This document shows, piece after piece, positions 17,229 through 26,305 of a stretch of DNA of 64,000 nt (the stretch's first letter is position 1; every line of letters begins with the position of its first letter). The position numbers and the translations under genes were made by a program. The notes below the pieces were generated by a model. That model did not search any database and had not been told where the DNA came from. It saw nothing but the letters and a program-made list of their open reading frames with translations. This stretch comes from Larkinella insperata (lineage in GTDB: Bacteria; Bacteroidota; Bacteroidia; Cytophagales; Spirosomataceae): the NCBI RefSeq assembly GCF_026248825.1, contig NZ_CP110973.1:6407501-6471500 (forward strand). The letters run 5' to 3'.

Positions 17229-18489
17229 GGGAGAGCATCAAAACTTCTCGAAGAAGCTCATCATTACCGACGAATACGTTAAAAATGATGGTACCAGCGC
17301 CCTATACATTTATGTTAGTATCGATGGTAAACACACCCGCATAAAATTGAATATGTTCTGGCCACCCGCCTTTTTCGATAAGAAGGCGGGCCAGATCCTA
17401 CCCCGGAAAAAGAACGATCAGGATTACAATGATTACAGCCTGATCATTACCACCGAAATCGGGAAGCTGAACGATATCTTCAAAGCGTACCGATTGGCGG
17501 GTAAAAAGCTGGCGCTGGATCAGCTGGTGGAAGAATACCATTCGTTTACGTCTAAAAACGACTTCCTTCGATTCTGGGCCGCTGAAGTGCATGAACGTTG
17601 GAAGCGGAAGAAGATCGAAGCAAACACCAGGGCGGGCCACGTAGCCACTTTAAACAAGCTGAAAGCGTTCTGGAAACAGGAAGCCCCGAAGCGAAAAATA
17701 AAAGCGCCAGCGGGATCTGATCAGCCACCGCTTCCGTTTTCTGAAGTAACGCCGAAGCTTCTGGAAAACTTTCGGGCTTACCTACGAACGGAAGTCGGAA
17801 ACGGTGTCGGTACCGTCGAAAAAACCATCAAAGACGTTCGTACGTATGTGAAGCGGGCGCTGGCGGATGGAAACGTATTTGATGATCCGTTTAAAGTGGT
17901 TAAGATCCGGCATCCCCAGACAAATCCCGATGTTTTGACGGAAGATCAGCTGGTGATCCTACTACGGATGTTTAACGACAATAAGACCCCCGAAGCCTGG
18001 CTAGTGGTGTTGCGCCACTTTCTTTTCAGCTGCTTTACTGGCCTTCGGATTTCAGACGCTAAAACGGTTGGGCATGAGCATATTAAAGGCGATTGGCTGG
18101 TAATTATGCCATTCAAAAGCCGTAAATTTCAGAAGATCATCCGGATACCGATCCACCCGATGGCCAGACCATTAATTTCGACCACGTTGGGGAAACTATT
18201 CCAGACCTACAGCGATCAGTATACGAACCGACTTCTGGCCAGGATCGGCGAAGCGGCTGGCGTTGATTTTAAAATGACTACGCACACCGCCAGACATACG
18301 TTCGGAACGTTGTTTATTGAATTAGGTGGCGACGTTGTGACTTTGAAGGATTATATGGGTCATAGTAAACTGGAAACTACTATGAAGTACGTCCACATCA
18401 GCGAACGCCGGAAGAAGGAACGGATAAACGTTTTCGATAAAATCTTTAAAACGGCCAGGGAAGAAAAAGGCGGCCAGGGTGCCGCTTAG
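17227..18489 (+). CDS. int: Tyrosine-type integrase
   Basis: Site-specific recombinase of 420 residues with an N-terminal arm-binding region, a SAM-like core-binding domain (~residues 95-215) and a catalytic domain. Catalytic residues are visible: Arg274 (TGLRISDA), His353 and Arg356 (HTARHTFG), and the nucleophile Tyr388 (TTMKYVHI). The type is common in Bacteroidota integrative elements and prophages. The gene is intact and points away from the tRNA. The ATG at 17227 overlaps the last TTTCAGAAT repeat. A strong terminator follows. Confidence 0.93.
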   Translation: MGEHQNFSKKLIITDEYVKNDGTSALYIYVSIDGKHTRIKLNMFWPPAFFDKKAGQILPRKKNDQDYNDYSLIITTEIGKLNDIFKAYRLAGKKLALDQLVEEYHSFTSKNDFLRFWAAEVHERWKRKKIEANTRAGHVATLNKLKAFWKQEAPKRKIKAPAGSDQPPLPFSEVTPKLLENFRAYLRTEVGNGVGTVEKTIKDVRTYVKRALADGNVFDDPFKVVKIRHPQTNPDVLTEDQLVILLRMFNDNKTPEAWLVVLRHFLFSCFTGLRISDAKTVGHEHIKGDWLVIMPFKSRKFQKIIRIPIHPMARPLISTTLGKLFQTYSDQYTNRLLARIGEAAGVDFKMTTHTARHTFGTLFIELGGDVVTLKDYMGHSKLETTMKYVHISERRKKERINVFDKIFKTAREEKGGQGAA

Positions 18490-18580
18490 TATAAACTTTT
18501 ACCGTTTTTCAGGCCGTTTTCGTACTTTTTAGTATGGGGGCGTACCTTTAAGAACTTTTTAATTATAGGATGAATGCTGT

Positions 18581-18615
18581 AAGGTGGCCGGGGTTCCTAG
18601 CCACCTTCTTTTTTA
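18581..18615 (+). terminator. Terminator after the integrase gene
   Basis: AAGGTGGC (18581-18588) pairs with GCCACCTT (18600-18607), followed by CTTTTTTT. It separates the integrase from the convergent peptidase gene. Confidence 0.9.
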
Positions 18616-18660
18616 CATCCTTCACTGAAAGATGATTTTACGAATGACGCTTCTTCCCTG

Positions 18661-19743
18661 TCAATAATCAATAATTGGTCTTAAAGTAATATAAGCAAAA
18701 GGTTGAAGGAATGGATATAGATAGTTCCAGTGCAAAATTGCGTCCCTACCTAAACGCCATAGTAATTTAGGATCATTCATAGTCTTTGCTCCTAGTTCCC
18801 CAGGATGCAATGATATTTGTTGATGCGAAGTTTCAGCTATTGCATTCAGAATGGCACGTATCATTTTTTCCATCTCTGGCCACATCTTATATCTAACTTC
18901 ATCATAGGCCTTATCCCTTTCTTCAGGACTCAAACTATTCCGTTTATCAGGGGGGAGATTGATAGAAGTATTTGCCACTCCGTAGCATATTAGAATCCTC
19001 ATAAAAGGAGTTACGTATGCATGAACCTCATATTCTTCAAGAGTTGTTACGGCCCTATCAAAAACAAGAAAGAAAACAGTGAATATAAAGGCCATTATGC
19101 GAAAATCTACAGCATCTCTGTCTGGATCGTTCGGAAAATGCTTACTTGGATTAAACCTAACTTGTAGCAGTGCTGCTAGACCACTAATCGCTCTCGTATC
19201 TGCATCTATCTCAATTGTCTTTCGATTTCGGGGCGTTAAGATGTCAATCAAATTGTTGTCTTCCTCTGACGCTTTGATCAACCGCAAATGACCACAAAGG
19301 ATATGTCCGAATTCGTGGTTCATAATGAAAATCACCATTACCTCATGCAAAAACATCAAAAGCTCCGCTCGCTTTTGTGTAAAATTCATGACTGGGCCTT
19401 GCGTCAATGATTCTATAAACTCTTTATAGGTGTCATTATGAAGCTTTTCTATTCGCAACGAATTATAACTTATGCCAGAACCTTCAAAAATTCTATTATC
19501 CGAAAGGAAAATAGCAAGAGTGTAAAAAATCCAACGAAAGCTAACTTCTGGAATGTATATATTATAAACATGGTCCTCTTGATCGTACCATACTCTTATA
19601 TTTAAGTCATCCTCTTTTTCGTATATTATATTGATTTTGAACTTATTGTCGTAGTCGTTAACAATATCATTGGCCCAATCATTTACAAGCTTTTTTGAGG
19701 CTTCATTAATAATTGCATCAAATGGCAATTCCATATGAATCAT
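18661..19743 (-). CDS. Lit-like (peptidase U49-type) zinc metallopeptidase, candidate phage-exclusion protein
   Basis: A 360-residue protein without signal peptide. It carries a gluzincin-type zinc site: H143-E-F-G-H147 within FIMNHEFGHILCGH, and 30 residues on EIDADTRAISG (E178-D182), which resembles the second zinc-ligand motif. This spacing and the preceding NIRVWYDQED...YIPEVSFRWIFYTL block recall the Lit family, whose E. coli member cleaves EF-Tu during T4 infection and blocks phage growth. The resemblance is from memory of the family, not an alignment. The gene is much more AT-rich than the island genes around it and sits between integrase and recombinase, as cargo often does. ATGs at 19743 and 19734 are both possible. 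A generic M48-type or ImmA/IrrE-type peptidase is the alternative. Confidence 0.65.
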   Translation of the reverse strand: MIHMELPFDAIINEASKKLVNDWANDIVNDYDNKFKINIIYEKEDDLNIRVWYDQEDHVYNIYIPEVSFRWIFYTLAIFLSDNRIFEGSGISYNSLRIEKLHNDTYKEFIESLTQGPVMNFTQKRAELLMFLHEVMVIFIMNHEFGHILCGHLRLIKASEEDNNLIDILTPRNRKTIEIDADTRAISGLAALLQVRFNPSKHFPNDPDRDAVDFRIMAFIFTVFFLVFDRAVTTLEEYEVHAYVTPFMRILICYGVANTSINLPPDKRNSLSPEERDKAYDEVRYKMWPEMEKMIRAILNAIAETSHQQISLHPGELGAKTMNDPKLLWRLGRDAILHWNYLYPFLQPFAYITLRPIIDY

Positions 19744-19762
19744 GTTTAGTATTTATATCTGA

Positions 19763-20362
19763 CTAATTTAAGTTTCTGTTTTTGATAAAATCCGCCACGG
19801 TCTGGCGGTTCACGCCCAGGATCCGGCTGATCGCTGAATGGCTTACCTTGTTCTTTAACAGTTCCCGAATCGCTTCTTCTTTTCCCGATAGCTTGGTTTC
19901 CTTCGATTTCGATCCGGCCGGGCGGCCCAGAACCGCGCCTTCCGCTTTCTTTCGTTCCAGGGCTTCTTTCGTGCGCTGGCTGATCAGCTGGCGTTCAATC
20001 TCGGCCGATAAGCTGAAGGCGAAGGCCAGTACTTTACTGGATATCGTGTTTCCTAGTTCGTAGCCTTCCTTAATGGATATCACCAGTACATCCTTCTTCA
20101 TGCACTCATTCAGGATCGACATAATTTCCAGAAGGGAACGGCCCAGGCGCGAAAGTTCAGTAACATATACGATATCGCCCTTTTTCAACCTGTTCAGCAA
20201 TTCGCCCAGCTGGCGATCCTGGGCGGCCTTCACGCCCGAAGCGGTTTCTTCGATCCATTGATCAATGTGGTGGCGCTTATCGGCGGCCGCCTTTAGAATC
20301 TGGAAGCGTTGGTTCTCCACCGTTTGAACGTCGGTAGAAACACGTAAATAAGCGTAGATCAT
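19763..20362 (-). CDS. Serine recombinase (resolvase/invertase type)
   Basis: A 199-residue small serine recombinase. The catalytic Ser9 lies in AYLRVST, followed by the typical RL.ELL.RLKKGDIVYVTELSRLGRS core and the long E helix (AFAFSLSAEIERQLISQRTKEALERKKAEG). A C-terminal helix-turn-helix (VSHSAISRILGVNRQTVADFI) binds DNA. Size and layout fit DNA invertases and transposon resolvases. It closes a minus-strand cassette with two small genes only 6 and 1 bases apart. I see no inverted crossover pair beside it that would reveal the DNA segment it acts on. Confidence 0.9.
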   Translation of the reverse strand: MIYAYLRVSTDVQTVENQRFQILKAAADKRHHIDQWIEETASGVKAAQDRQLGELLNRLKKGDIVYVTELSRLGRSLLEIMSILNECMKKDVLVISIKEGYELGNTISSKVLAFAFSLSAEIERQLISQRTKEALERKKAEGAVLGRPAGSKSKETKLSGKEEAIRELLKNKVSHSAISRILGVNRQTVADFIKNRNLN

Positions 20363-20368
20363 AAAGCG

Positions 20369-20581
20369 TTAAAATTGTGGGCGCTGATACCGTATTTGGT
20401 TTACGTACTTGATGAAATCCATTCGCCGATTAAAAGCCTGGGATAACTCCCGATAGTCCACCAGGGAATACTTTTTTTGCTGAAGAAAAATCGGCTTCCA
20501 CAGATCCAGTACTTCCAACTCGGTATTACAATACGGAAGCAATTTCAGGGCTTCTTCTTTGGAGTGCGTTGGCTGATCCAT
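20369..20581 (-). CDS. Small hypothetical protein upstream of the recombinase
   Basis: A 70-residue, helical, charged protein (MDQPTHSKEEALKLLPYC...), not recognised. Its ATG overlaps the stop of the 127-residue gene before it (TGATG), and the recombinase ATG follows six bases after its stop, so all three are probably translated from one mRNA. Confidence 0.65.
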   Translation of the reverse strand: MDQPTHSKEEALKLLPYCNTELEVLDLWKPIFLQQKKYSLVDYRELSQAFNRRMDFIKYVNQIRYQRPQF

Positions 20582-20964
20582 CAGATCGGATTAATGGAAT
20601 CATGGATGGCAGATTTCAGGCCTGGCACGTGGCCGCCCCGCTGGAAGGCCGAATGATACCCCTGAAGTTCTACCACTTCGGGCTGGGCCGCTTCTTCTTC
20701 CGTCAGCTGGCGGCCTTCCGCCTTAATCTGATCATACAGGATTTGACCGATCCCTAGATCCAGCACGAAAAAGAAGTGGGTTCGCCCATCGGCCAGGGCT
20801 TCGATCCGGCCCGTCCGAAGCGGCTTCTGGATGTACGGCCCGATCCGTTCCAGAAAATCGGCCGCCGTTTTCAGAGTTAATTTAAAGTCGCAGTAGAAGC
20901 CCGCCGAAACGAAGGTGCCAGGTATTGCTTCCTGTTTGAAGATGAAAAAACTGTCTTTTAGCAT
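20581..20964 (-). CDS. Hypothetical phage-type protein
   Basis: A 127-residue soluble protein with an N-terminal part rich in aromatic residues (DSFFIFKQEAIPGTFVSAGFYCDF). I do not recognise a family. It is the first gene of the three-gene cassette ending in the serine recombinase. Its base composition is like that of the tail genes beyond 21 kb, so it may belong to the same former prophage. Confidence 0.65.
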   Translation of the reverse strand: MLKDSFFIFKQEAIPGTFVSAGFYCDFKLTLKTAADFLERIGPYIQKPLRTGRIEALADGRTHFFFVLDLGIGQILYDQIKAEGRQLTEEEAAQPEVVELQGYHSAFQRGGHVPGLKSAIHDSINPI

Positions 20965-21074
20965 GATGCAGGATTAAACGTATTAATCTGAATTAATTTA
21001 CGCAATTATAGCCAGAATTAAACCTCATTTCATTGGACAGTTTTCGCGGGCATAAAACGCTCGTTTAAACCCTA

Positions 21075-21106
21075 CAAAAAAGCCCCCGAACGATCCGTTC
21101 GAGGGC
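21075..21106 (-). terminator. Terminator of the tail-gene operon
   Basis: On the minus strand GCCCTCGAACG pairs with CGTTCGGGGGC, followed by TTTTTT. It lies 45-75 bases after the stop of the structural protein gene at 21151. Confidence 0.85.
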
Positions 21107-21150
21107 CAGGCCTTCAAGTGCGACAGGGCCGCCTGCGCGGTAAAAGCCCG

Positions 21151-22559
21151 TTACACCCGCCACAGTTCCAGCTGGGTCGGAATCACCCGCTGATCTTTGG
21201 CCAGGTTCATCTTCGCCGATCCCACCAGGTAATTCACGCCCTTAATGTGGACCTTCTTTTTGAAGCTGAAGGTGGCCAGATCGGCGGGCGTTAGGGCCAC
21301 GTTCTTCGCCAGGCGGAACGTCCCAGCCTTAAACCGTTCATAGTGGCGATAGCCCGAATCCACCAGGTTATTTTCCCCGTTCCAGATCAGGCTTCGCGCC
21401 CCGCTGGTATTCGTGGCCGTGGGTACGCCCGAAACCATTCCATTCCAGAACAACAGCTTCGGAAGTGCCTGGCTTTGGCTATCCTTGTTTAGCGGGCTGA
21501 TCCCTGGCTGGCTACACCGGGCCAGGCCCGTTACCGGATTGGTTAAGTACGTCGATAAACGGCTCCGGATCGACAGCACCGAACCGCCTTCGTTTTCGGC
21601 GGTTTCGGGCGTAACGTACTTATCCATTGCCGCCGGAATCGGTTTCATCAGGGCATCGTTTGAATCCAGTTCATACCCTAATTCCAGCCGGTTAATCGTT
21701 TCCGGCGTTTTTGTGTGACCAGGATCCGCTTTTTGCGTCCAATCTATTATACACGCCGATTTCAGCACATCTTCACAGAAGCCCAGATCCAGCACCTTCC
21801 GCCGAACATCGAAATCCAGGTACAGATTAAACAGCTTCCGAAGCTCCAACAACAGCCCGCCCGCCGTTAGATCCGGAAGGTGGTTGGCCGGAAAGATCGC
21901 CGTGGCCGAATCTAAGGAATACAGGTTCGCCAGCACCAGCCGCGAAAGATCCGGATCATCCAGAAACGCCCCTTTAAACGTCCAGCCCGCCCGCTGGCCG
22001 AACTGATTCAGCACCCACCGAAGAAAGAAGTGGGGAACCCTGGCTTCGTCGTTATACCAGCCGTTTCCCGAATCATACTTATTGACGATCCCGCTGAAGC
22101 CCTGGTTTCCGTAGAAGCCAGGGTTTTCGATGGATGGCAAACAATACGGATCCTGAAGATGATCGGCGGCCGCCACGTTCAGGGCGGAAGCGCCAGCTGG
22201 CCGAAGCCGATTTCCGACAGCGCCAGCCCTTGCAGATCGCCGAAGATTTCGCCCAGGTTTTGGGTAAAGTACAGGGTGGTTTCCCCGGCCGCCGATTGCT
22301 GGATCTTTACATACCCCTGTTCGATCACCTGGCTATCCACGTACTTTTCACAGTAATACCGCCGGTTGGTGTAGCCCACTTGCGGATCATAGAAATACCC
22401 CAGGATCCGCCGGTTTAAGGGCGTATCGGGAAGGGTGAAACTGTTGACCCTGGATCCTTGCACCGTGGCGAAGTCCAGCATCGGATTATACTTTTCCAGG
22501 GTAATCTGGGTACCCGGTTTTAGATCCACCGAATACCCTTCAATTCTGATATCAAACAT
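21151..22559 (-). pseudogene. Phage structural (tail/baseplate-like) protein gene with a frameshift
   Basis: Two adjacent frames read as one ~470-residue protein. The first part starts at 22559 (MFDIRIEGYSVDL) directly on the tape-measure stop (TAATG overlap) and runs to FGQLALPP before a stop at 22179-22181. The second continues as NVAAADHLQDPYCLPSIENPGF and ends at 21151 (PTQLELWRV). One extra base in the C-run at 22182-22184 (GGG on the + strand) restores a single frame. The content resembles a protein found next to tape-measure genes in Bacteroidota prophages, with no assigned function. It may be a true mutation, programmed slippage or a homopolymer sequencing error. Confidence 0.7.
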
Positions 22560-25500
22560 TATTTGAAGTTGCTGGCTTCGGCCACCACGTTTATTTGATT
22601 GTGAACATTTACCCACGTTGATACGCTAAGATCCTTTTGGGCGATTCGGTCCAGGTAGCCGTTCGCCTGGCCTAAGTTGCCCGCCAGATGATCCAGCTTC
22701 GTCCGAAGCGTTGTTACTACCATCATGTTCCCGGCCTGCTCGGCTTTGATCAGCTGATCCAGCAGGGCCGAAATCTCTTTAATCAGTTCGGAGTGGTGGG
22801 AATTCATCGAAAGCCGCATCATCAGCAGACTAGCCGAAATTGATTTCTGAAGTTCTTCGGCTTGCTTGGCCAGGCCCGTCGTAAACTTGCCCGCCAGGTA
22901 TTCGCCGATTTCCGCCAGCGCCAGGGCGGTCGCTTCCGTGTTATCGGCGATCGATTCCATCAGCGCCTGGCTTTGCTCGATCTGTTCCTGGGTCGCGTCC
23001 ACGCTAGCCTGGGCCGATTCCACACCCGCCGTTCCATCGCCCGATGATCCGTAGTTTGCCCCCGAATCGCCCAGGTAATCATCGGCATTGTAGGAAATCC
23101 CGCCATCTTCGTACTTTTTCCAGCTGGGCGCTTTGGGAACATAATCGCCGTAGGTGCCGCCATCGCGGAAGATCCGCGCCCCGTTCTTGTGCATGGATGA
23201 ATGAAGAAGCATATCGATAATCGGCCCGTTATTCCGGCGCGTTTCCCGCGAAAGAATCATAAACGGTTCCCCGCCTTCGGCTTCGCCCACTTCCTGGCCG
23301 GTCGCCCGGTCGATCATCGAAATACCCGCTTCACCAGGCCGGGATCCGTGGCGGCCGCCCTGAAGTACGCCCGCGTTTTTAAAGTAGCCCTGGCCAATTT
23401 TACCCCCTTTGGCGAAGGTCGGCGGCTTCTGGCTCTGGATCATACCCACCTGAATCGCCGTGGCGGCCGCCGCACCCGCTACCCCGATTAAGCCCAGCGG
23501 CCAGCCCATTGTGGCCAGCGATTTAAGGGCCGCTTGCGCCCCGTTAACGATGGCCATCGTAATATTCAGGGCTTGTTCGCGCTTCCAGGCCTTCAGCTTT
23601 TCATCTTTGATTTTGGCTTCCGTGTCTTTGGTAATCTCGACCACCTTTTTATCATAGGTGTCTTTATTGATGATCCCCTTATCGTACTGCTCTTTCCAGG
23701 CCGCCAGCTGTTTATCCTTTTCCTTCGTAATCTTTAGAATCTGGCTATCCAGATACTTCTGATTCAAGGTCTGAAGCGTTGTAATCACCTGGCCCGCCAC
23801 CTTCAGCGTGTCCTGGCCTTTGGCCGTAAAATCCTGAAGCGCCTTCTGATTCTTGGCCTGTTCGTTGGCCAGCTTCAGGTTCAGCAGATCCAGAAACTTC
23901 GAGTAATCGCCATTCATTAATCCATCAATGGCAGAAAAATACTGTTGCTGATTGGCCAGGCGTTGGGCGGTTTTTTCGGCAGTCAGCGCCGTTTTAGCGG
24001 CTTCGTACTGATTATCGTTACTGGTCAGCTGGGCCTTCAGCCGATCATCGATCGCTTTATCCGCCTGGGCGCGTCGATCCGAATCCGCGATCAGTTCAGC
24101 GTTTCGGGCTTTTTCTTCGGCGGCTTCGTTTTGAAGCTTCTGGCGGTTGTAATTGTACTCGGCCGTTAGTCGGTCCAGCTTCGCTTCGTAAATGGCCTGG
24201 GCGTTGTTTTTGGCATTCGTCAGGTTCAGTTCAGCATTCGCCACGGCCGCCTGGAATTGCAGATCAAAAAGCTGGCGTTCGCCCGCCAGTTCCTTTTCCC
24301 GCTTCTCGGTATTCTTCTGAAGCTCCTTCTGGCGCTGATCGTCGTTTTCCTTCTGGATATCCGAAGAAAGCTTCTTATTGATCAGATCCAGCGCCACGGC
24401 TTTGCGGGCTTCGTCGGTTATCGTGCGTTCCACTTCGGCCTTTGCCTGATCCGCCTGGAATTGAAGTTCCGCCAGCTTCCTTTCGTGTTCGTCGGCGATC
24501 AGACTGATCAGAAGCTTCCTTTGTTTATCGGCCGCTTCCTGATCGGCTTTCGCTTTCTTTTCCCGGTACTCCTTTTCGATGGCCGCCTTTCCGGTTTCGT
24601 ACGCTTTATCGGCGGCCGTGTATTGCGCCAGCTTCAGCTTGTGATCAGCCTGGCTTTCCTGGATCTTCTTTTTCTCCTGATCCAGTTCGTACTTCAGCTG
24701 GGCAATTTTGCGCGTTTGTTCGTCCGCGATGGCCGCAATACTGGCTTTTCGGGCCGCGTCGATCGCGTCCTGATTGGCTTTCTTCTTATCGTCCGAAAGC
24801 TTCTTTTCGTGATCCCGGCGCTTCTTCTCATCATCCGACAAATACCCGGCGTTATCCTTCGACATTCCCGCCAGGCCCGTTTTATTGGCCACGGTGGCAT
24901 CTTCGGCCGATTGTTCAGCGCCCGCTTTGCTGGTGGCGGTTTTCTTGTCTACGTGGGCTTTATGGTCGGCTTCGATCTTGGATTGCTCGGATTTGATCTT
25001 ATCCGAATAGCCCTTCCCGTACGCTTCGGCGATCTTCGTCCCGCCCGTACTCCATATTTTAGCCGCCCCGGCGAAGTCCAGATTTTTTAAAGCCGATCCG
25101 AAATCTTTGACCAGGCCCAGACCCACCTTCAGGGCTTCCCAGATCCCGGCGATCCCGGCCCGAAGTGGCTGGATGTTATTGTACAGCAGAGCAAAACCGG
25201 CCACCAACAGCGCCACGGCGGCCACCACCGCGCCGATCGGGTTCATGGCCATTGCGGCATTTAGTAAGGTTTGGGCCGTGGTTACGGCTCCGGTCACAAT
25301 CGCCCGGCCTTTTTCGGCGGCCGCCAGGCGAAGGCTGTTCGCTTCGGCCACGATGGCCTGGGCGTTGAACGTCACCAGCGCCACGCCCAGGGCCGCCAGC
25401 GAAACCTTGTTTTCATTGACAAATTCCGGAACGGCCCGAATGGCGTTCACGAACGTAATCATACCCGCCACCGCTTTGATCACAATGGGAATAAGCGCCT

Positions 25501-26305
25501 GGCCTACTTCCACCGACAGGCTTTTCACCTGTTTGCCCATTTTATCCAGTTCGGCGGCCGCGTTGTTATTCTTTTTGTTGAATTCGTCGGTTAAGCTGGT
25601 GCCTTTCTTCATTTCCGCCGAAGCCAATTCCTGATACTTTGTTACAAGTCCAGTTTGGTCTTTCAGTAAGGACATTACCTTGCTGGCTTCCTGCGATGTA
25701 ATTCCCAGGGCTTTCAGATCTTTTTCAACCTTATCGGTAGGTAATCCACGCATCCGATCCGCTAATTCCAACAGGAATTTATTAGGATCCGTATTGATCA
25801 AATTCTTTACGTACTGTTCTGATTTGCCCAGATATTCCGCGAATTCGTCCGTAGCAACAGCCGCCGTTTTTAGGATGTTGGTTAAGCCGCCCGCGGATAT
25901 TTCGGCGCTCATTCCCAATTCCTGAAGGGCCGCGCCTAATCCCATTGTTTCCGCAATTTGCGGGCTTAAATCGCCCAGCTGACCCATTCGGGCCGTAAAA
26001 TCCGATACCACTGGCGCCGTGGCCGAACCGGCCGCGCCCAGGGCATTTAAAGCCGATCCGATTTCGTTGATCGCCTGGCCCGCATCCAGATCCTTCGTTT
26101 CTTTGAATAGCTTCTGAAGCGTACCGATCGAACTGGCCACTTCTTCCGCCCCGCCCGTAAATTCATCGCCCAGTGCCACCACGGCCCGATCCACCGACTC
26201 GACAAACCCCAAAACTTCATCTTTGGCAATCCCCAGCTGGCCCGCCACCACGGCGATCGAATTCAGATCTGCAAGTAATCGAAGCGAAGAACGGTAAACC
26301 GGCAA
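22559..26305 (-). CDS. Phage tail tape-measure protein, N-terminally truncated
   Basis: Length-ruler protein of a long-tailed phage. The readable native part runs from 26271 downward (~1237 residues). It has a TP901-type tape-measure region (LNSIAVVAGQLGIAKDEVLGF...), hydrophobic segments near 300 and 360-375, a very long charged coiled coil (~480-850), a hydrophobic glycine/alanine stretch (GLIGVAGAAAATAIQVG) and a C-terminal coil. The frame stays open to 26305, but the first 11 codons are antisense of the Rad52-like gene. A scar at CAGATCTG (26264-26271) has therefore removed the real start. The downstream structural gene overlaps its stop by one base. Expression is doubtful because the promoter side is lost. 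Confidence 0.85.
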   Translation of the reverse strand: MPVYRSSLRLLADLNSIAVVAGQLGIAKDEVLGFVESVDRAVVALGDEFTGGAEEVASSIGTLQKLFKETKDLDAGQAINEIGSALNALGAAGSATAPVVSDFTARMGQLGDLSPQIAETMGLGAALQELGMSAEISAGGLTNILKTAAVATDEFAEYLGKSEQYVKNLINTDPNKFLLELADRMRGLPTDKVEKDLKALGITSQEASKVMSLLKDQTGLVTKYQELASAEMKKGTSLTDEFNKKNNNAAAELDKMGKQVKSLSVEVGQALIPIVIKAVAGMITFVNAIRAVPEFVNENKVSLAALGVALVTFNAQAIVAEANSLRLAAAEKGRAIVTGAVTTAQTLLNAAMAMNPIGAVVAAVALLVAGFALLYNNIQPLRAGIAGIWEALKVGLGLVKDFGSALKNLDFAGAAKIWSTGGTKIAEAYGKGYSDKIKSEQSKIEADHKAHVDKKTATSKAGAEQSAEDATVANKTGLAGMSKDNAGYLSDDEKKRRDHEKKLSDDKKKANQDAIDAARKASIAAIADEQTRKIAQLKYELDQEKKKIQESQADHKLKLAQYTAADKAYETGKAAIEKEYREKKAKADQEAADKQRKLLISLIADEHERKLAELQFQADQAKAEVERTITDEARKAVALDLINKKLSSDIQKENDDQRQKELQKNTEKREKELAGERQLFDLQFQAAVANAELNLTNAKNNAQAIYEAKLDRLTAEYNYNRQKLQNEAAEEKARNAELIADSDRRAQADKAIDDRLKAQLTSNDNQYEAAKTALTAEKTAQRLANQQQYFSAIDGLMNGDYSKFLDLLNLKLANEQAKNQKALQDFTAKGQDTLKVAGQVITTLQTLNQKYLDSQILKITKEKDKQLAAWKEQYDKGIINKDTYDKKVVEITKDTEAKIKDEKLKAWKREQALNITMAIVNGAQAALKSLATMGWPLGLIGVAGAAAATAIQVGMIQSQKPPTFAKGGKIGQGYFKNAGVLQGGRHGSRPGEAGISMIDRATGQEVGEAEGGEPFMILSRETRRNNGPIIDMLLHSSMHKNGARIFRDGGTYGDYVPKAPSWKKYEDGGISYNADDYLGDSGANYGSSGDGTAGVESAQASVDATQEQIEQSQALMESIADNTEATALALAEIGEYLAGKFTTGLAKQAEELQKSISASLLMMRLSMNSHHSELIKEISALLDQLIKAEQAGNMMVVTTLRTKLDHLAGNLGQANGYLDRIAQKDLSVSTWVNVHNQINVVAEASNFK
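26264..26271. other. Recombination junction at palindrome CAGATCTG
   Basis: On the minus side the tape-measure gene reads cleanly up to ADLNS, and on the plus side the Rad52-like gene reads cleanly from SDLQVI. Both meet at this 8-bp perfect palindrome and neither has its start. Two divergent genes have lost their 5' ends at the same point, best explained by deletion or inversion using palindromic microhomology, or by an assembly join. Confidence 0.65.

Noticed and set aside
24257..25090. 277-codon frame antisense to the tape-measure gene, rich in Leu/Phe
   Set aside because: Hydrophobic look arises from reading a Lys/Glu/Ala coiled coil backwards.
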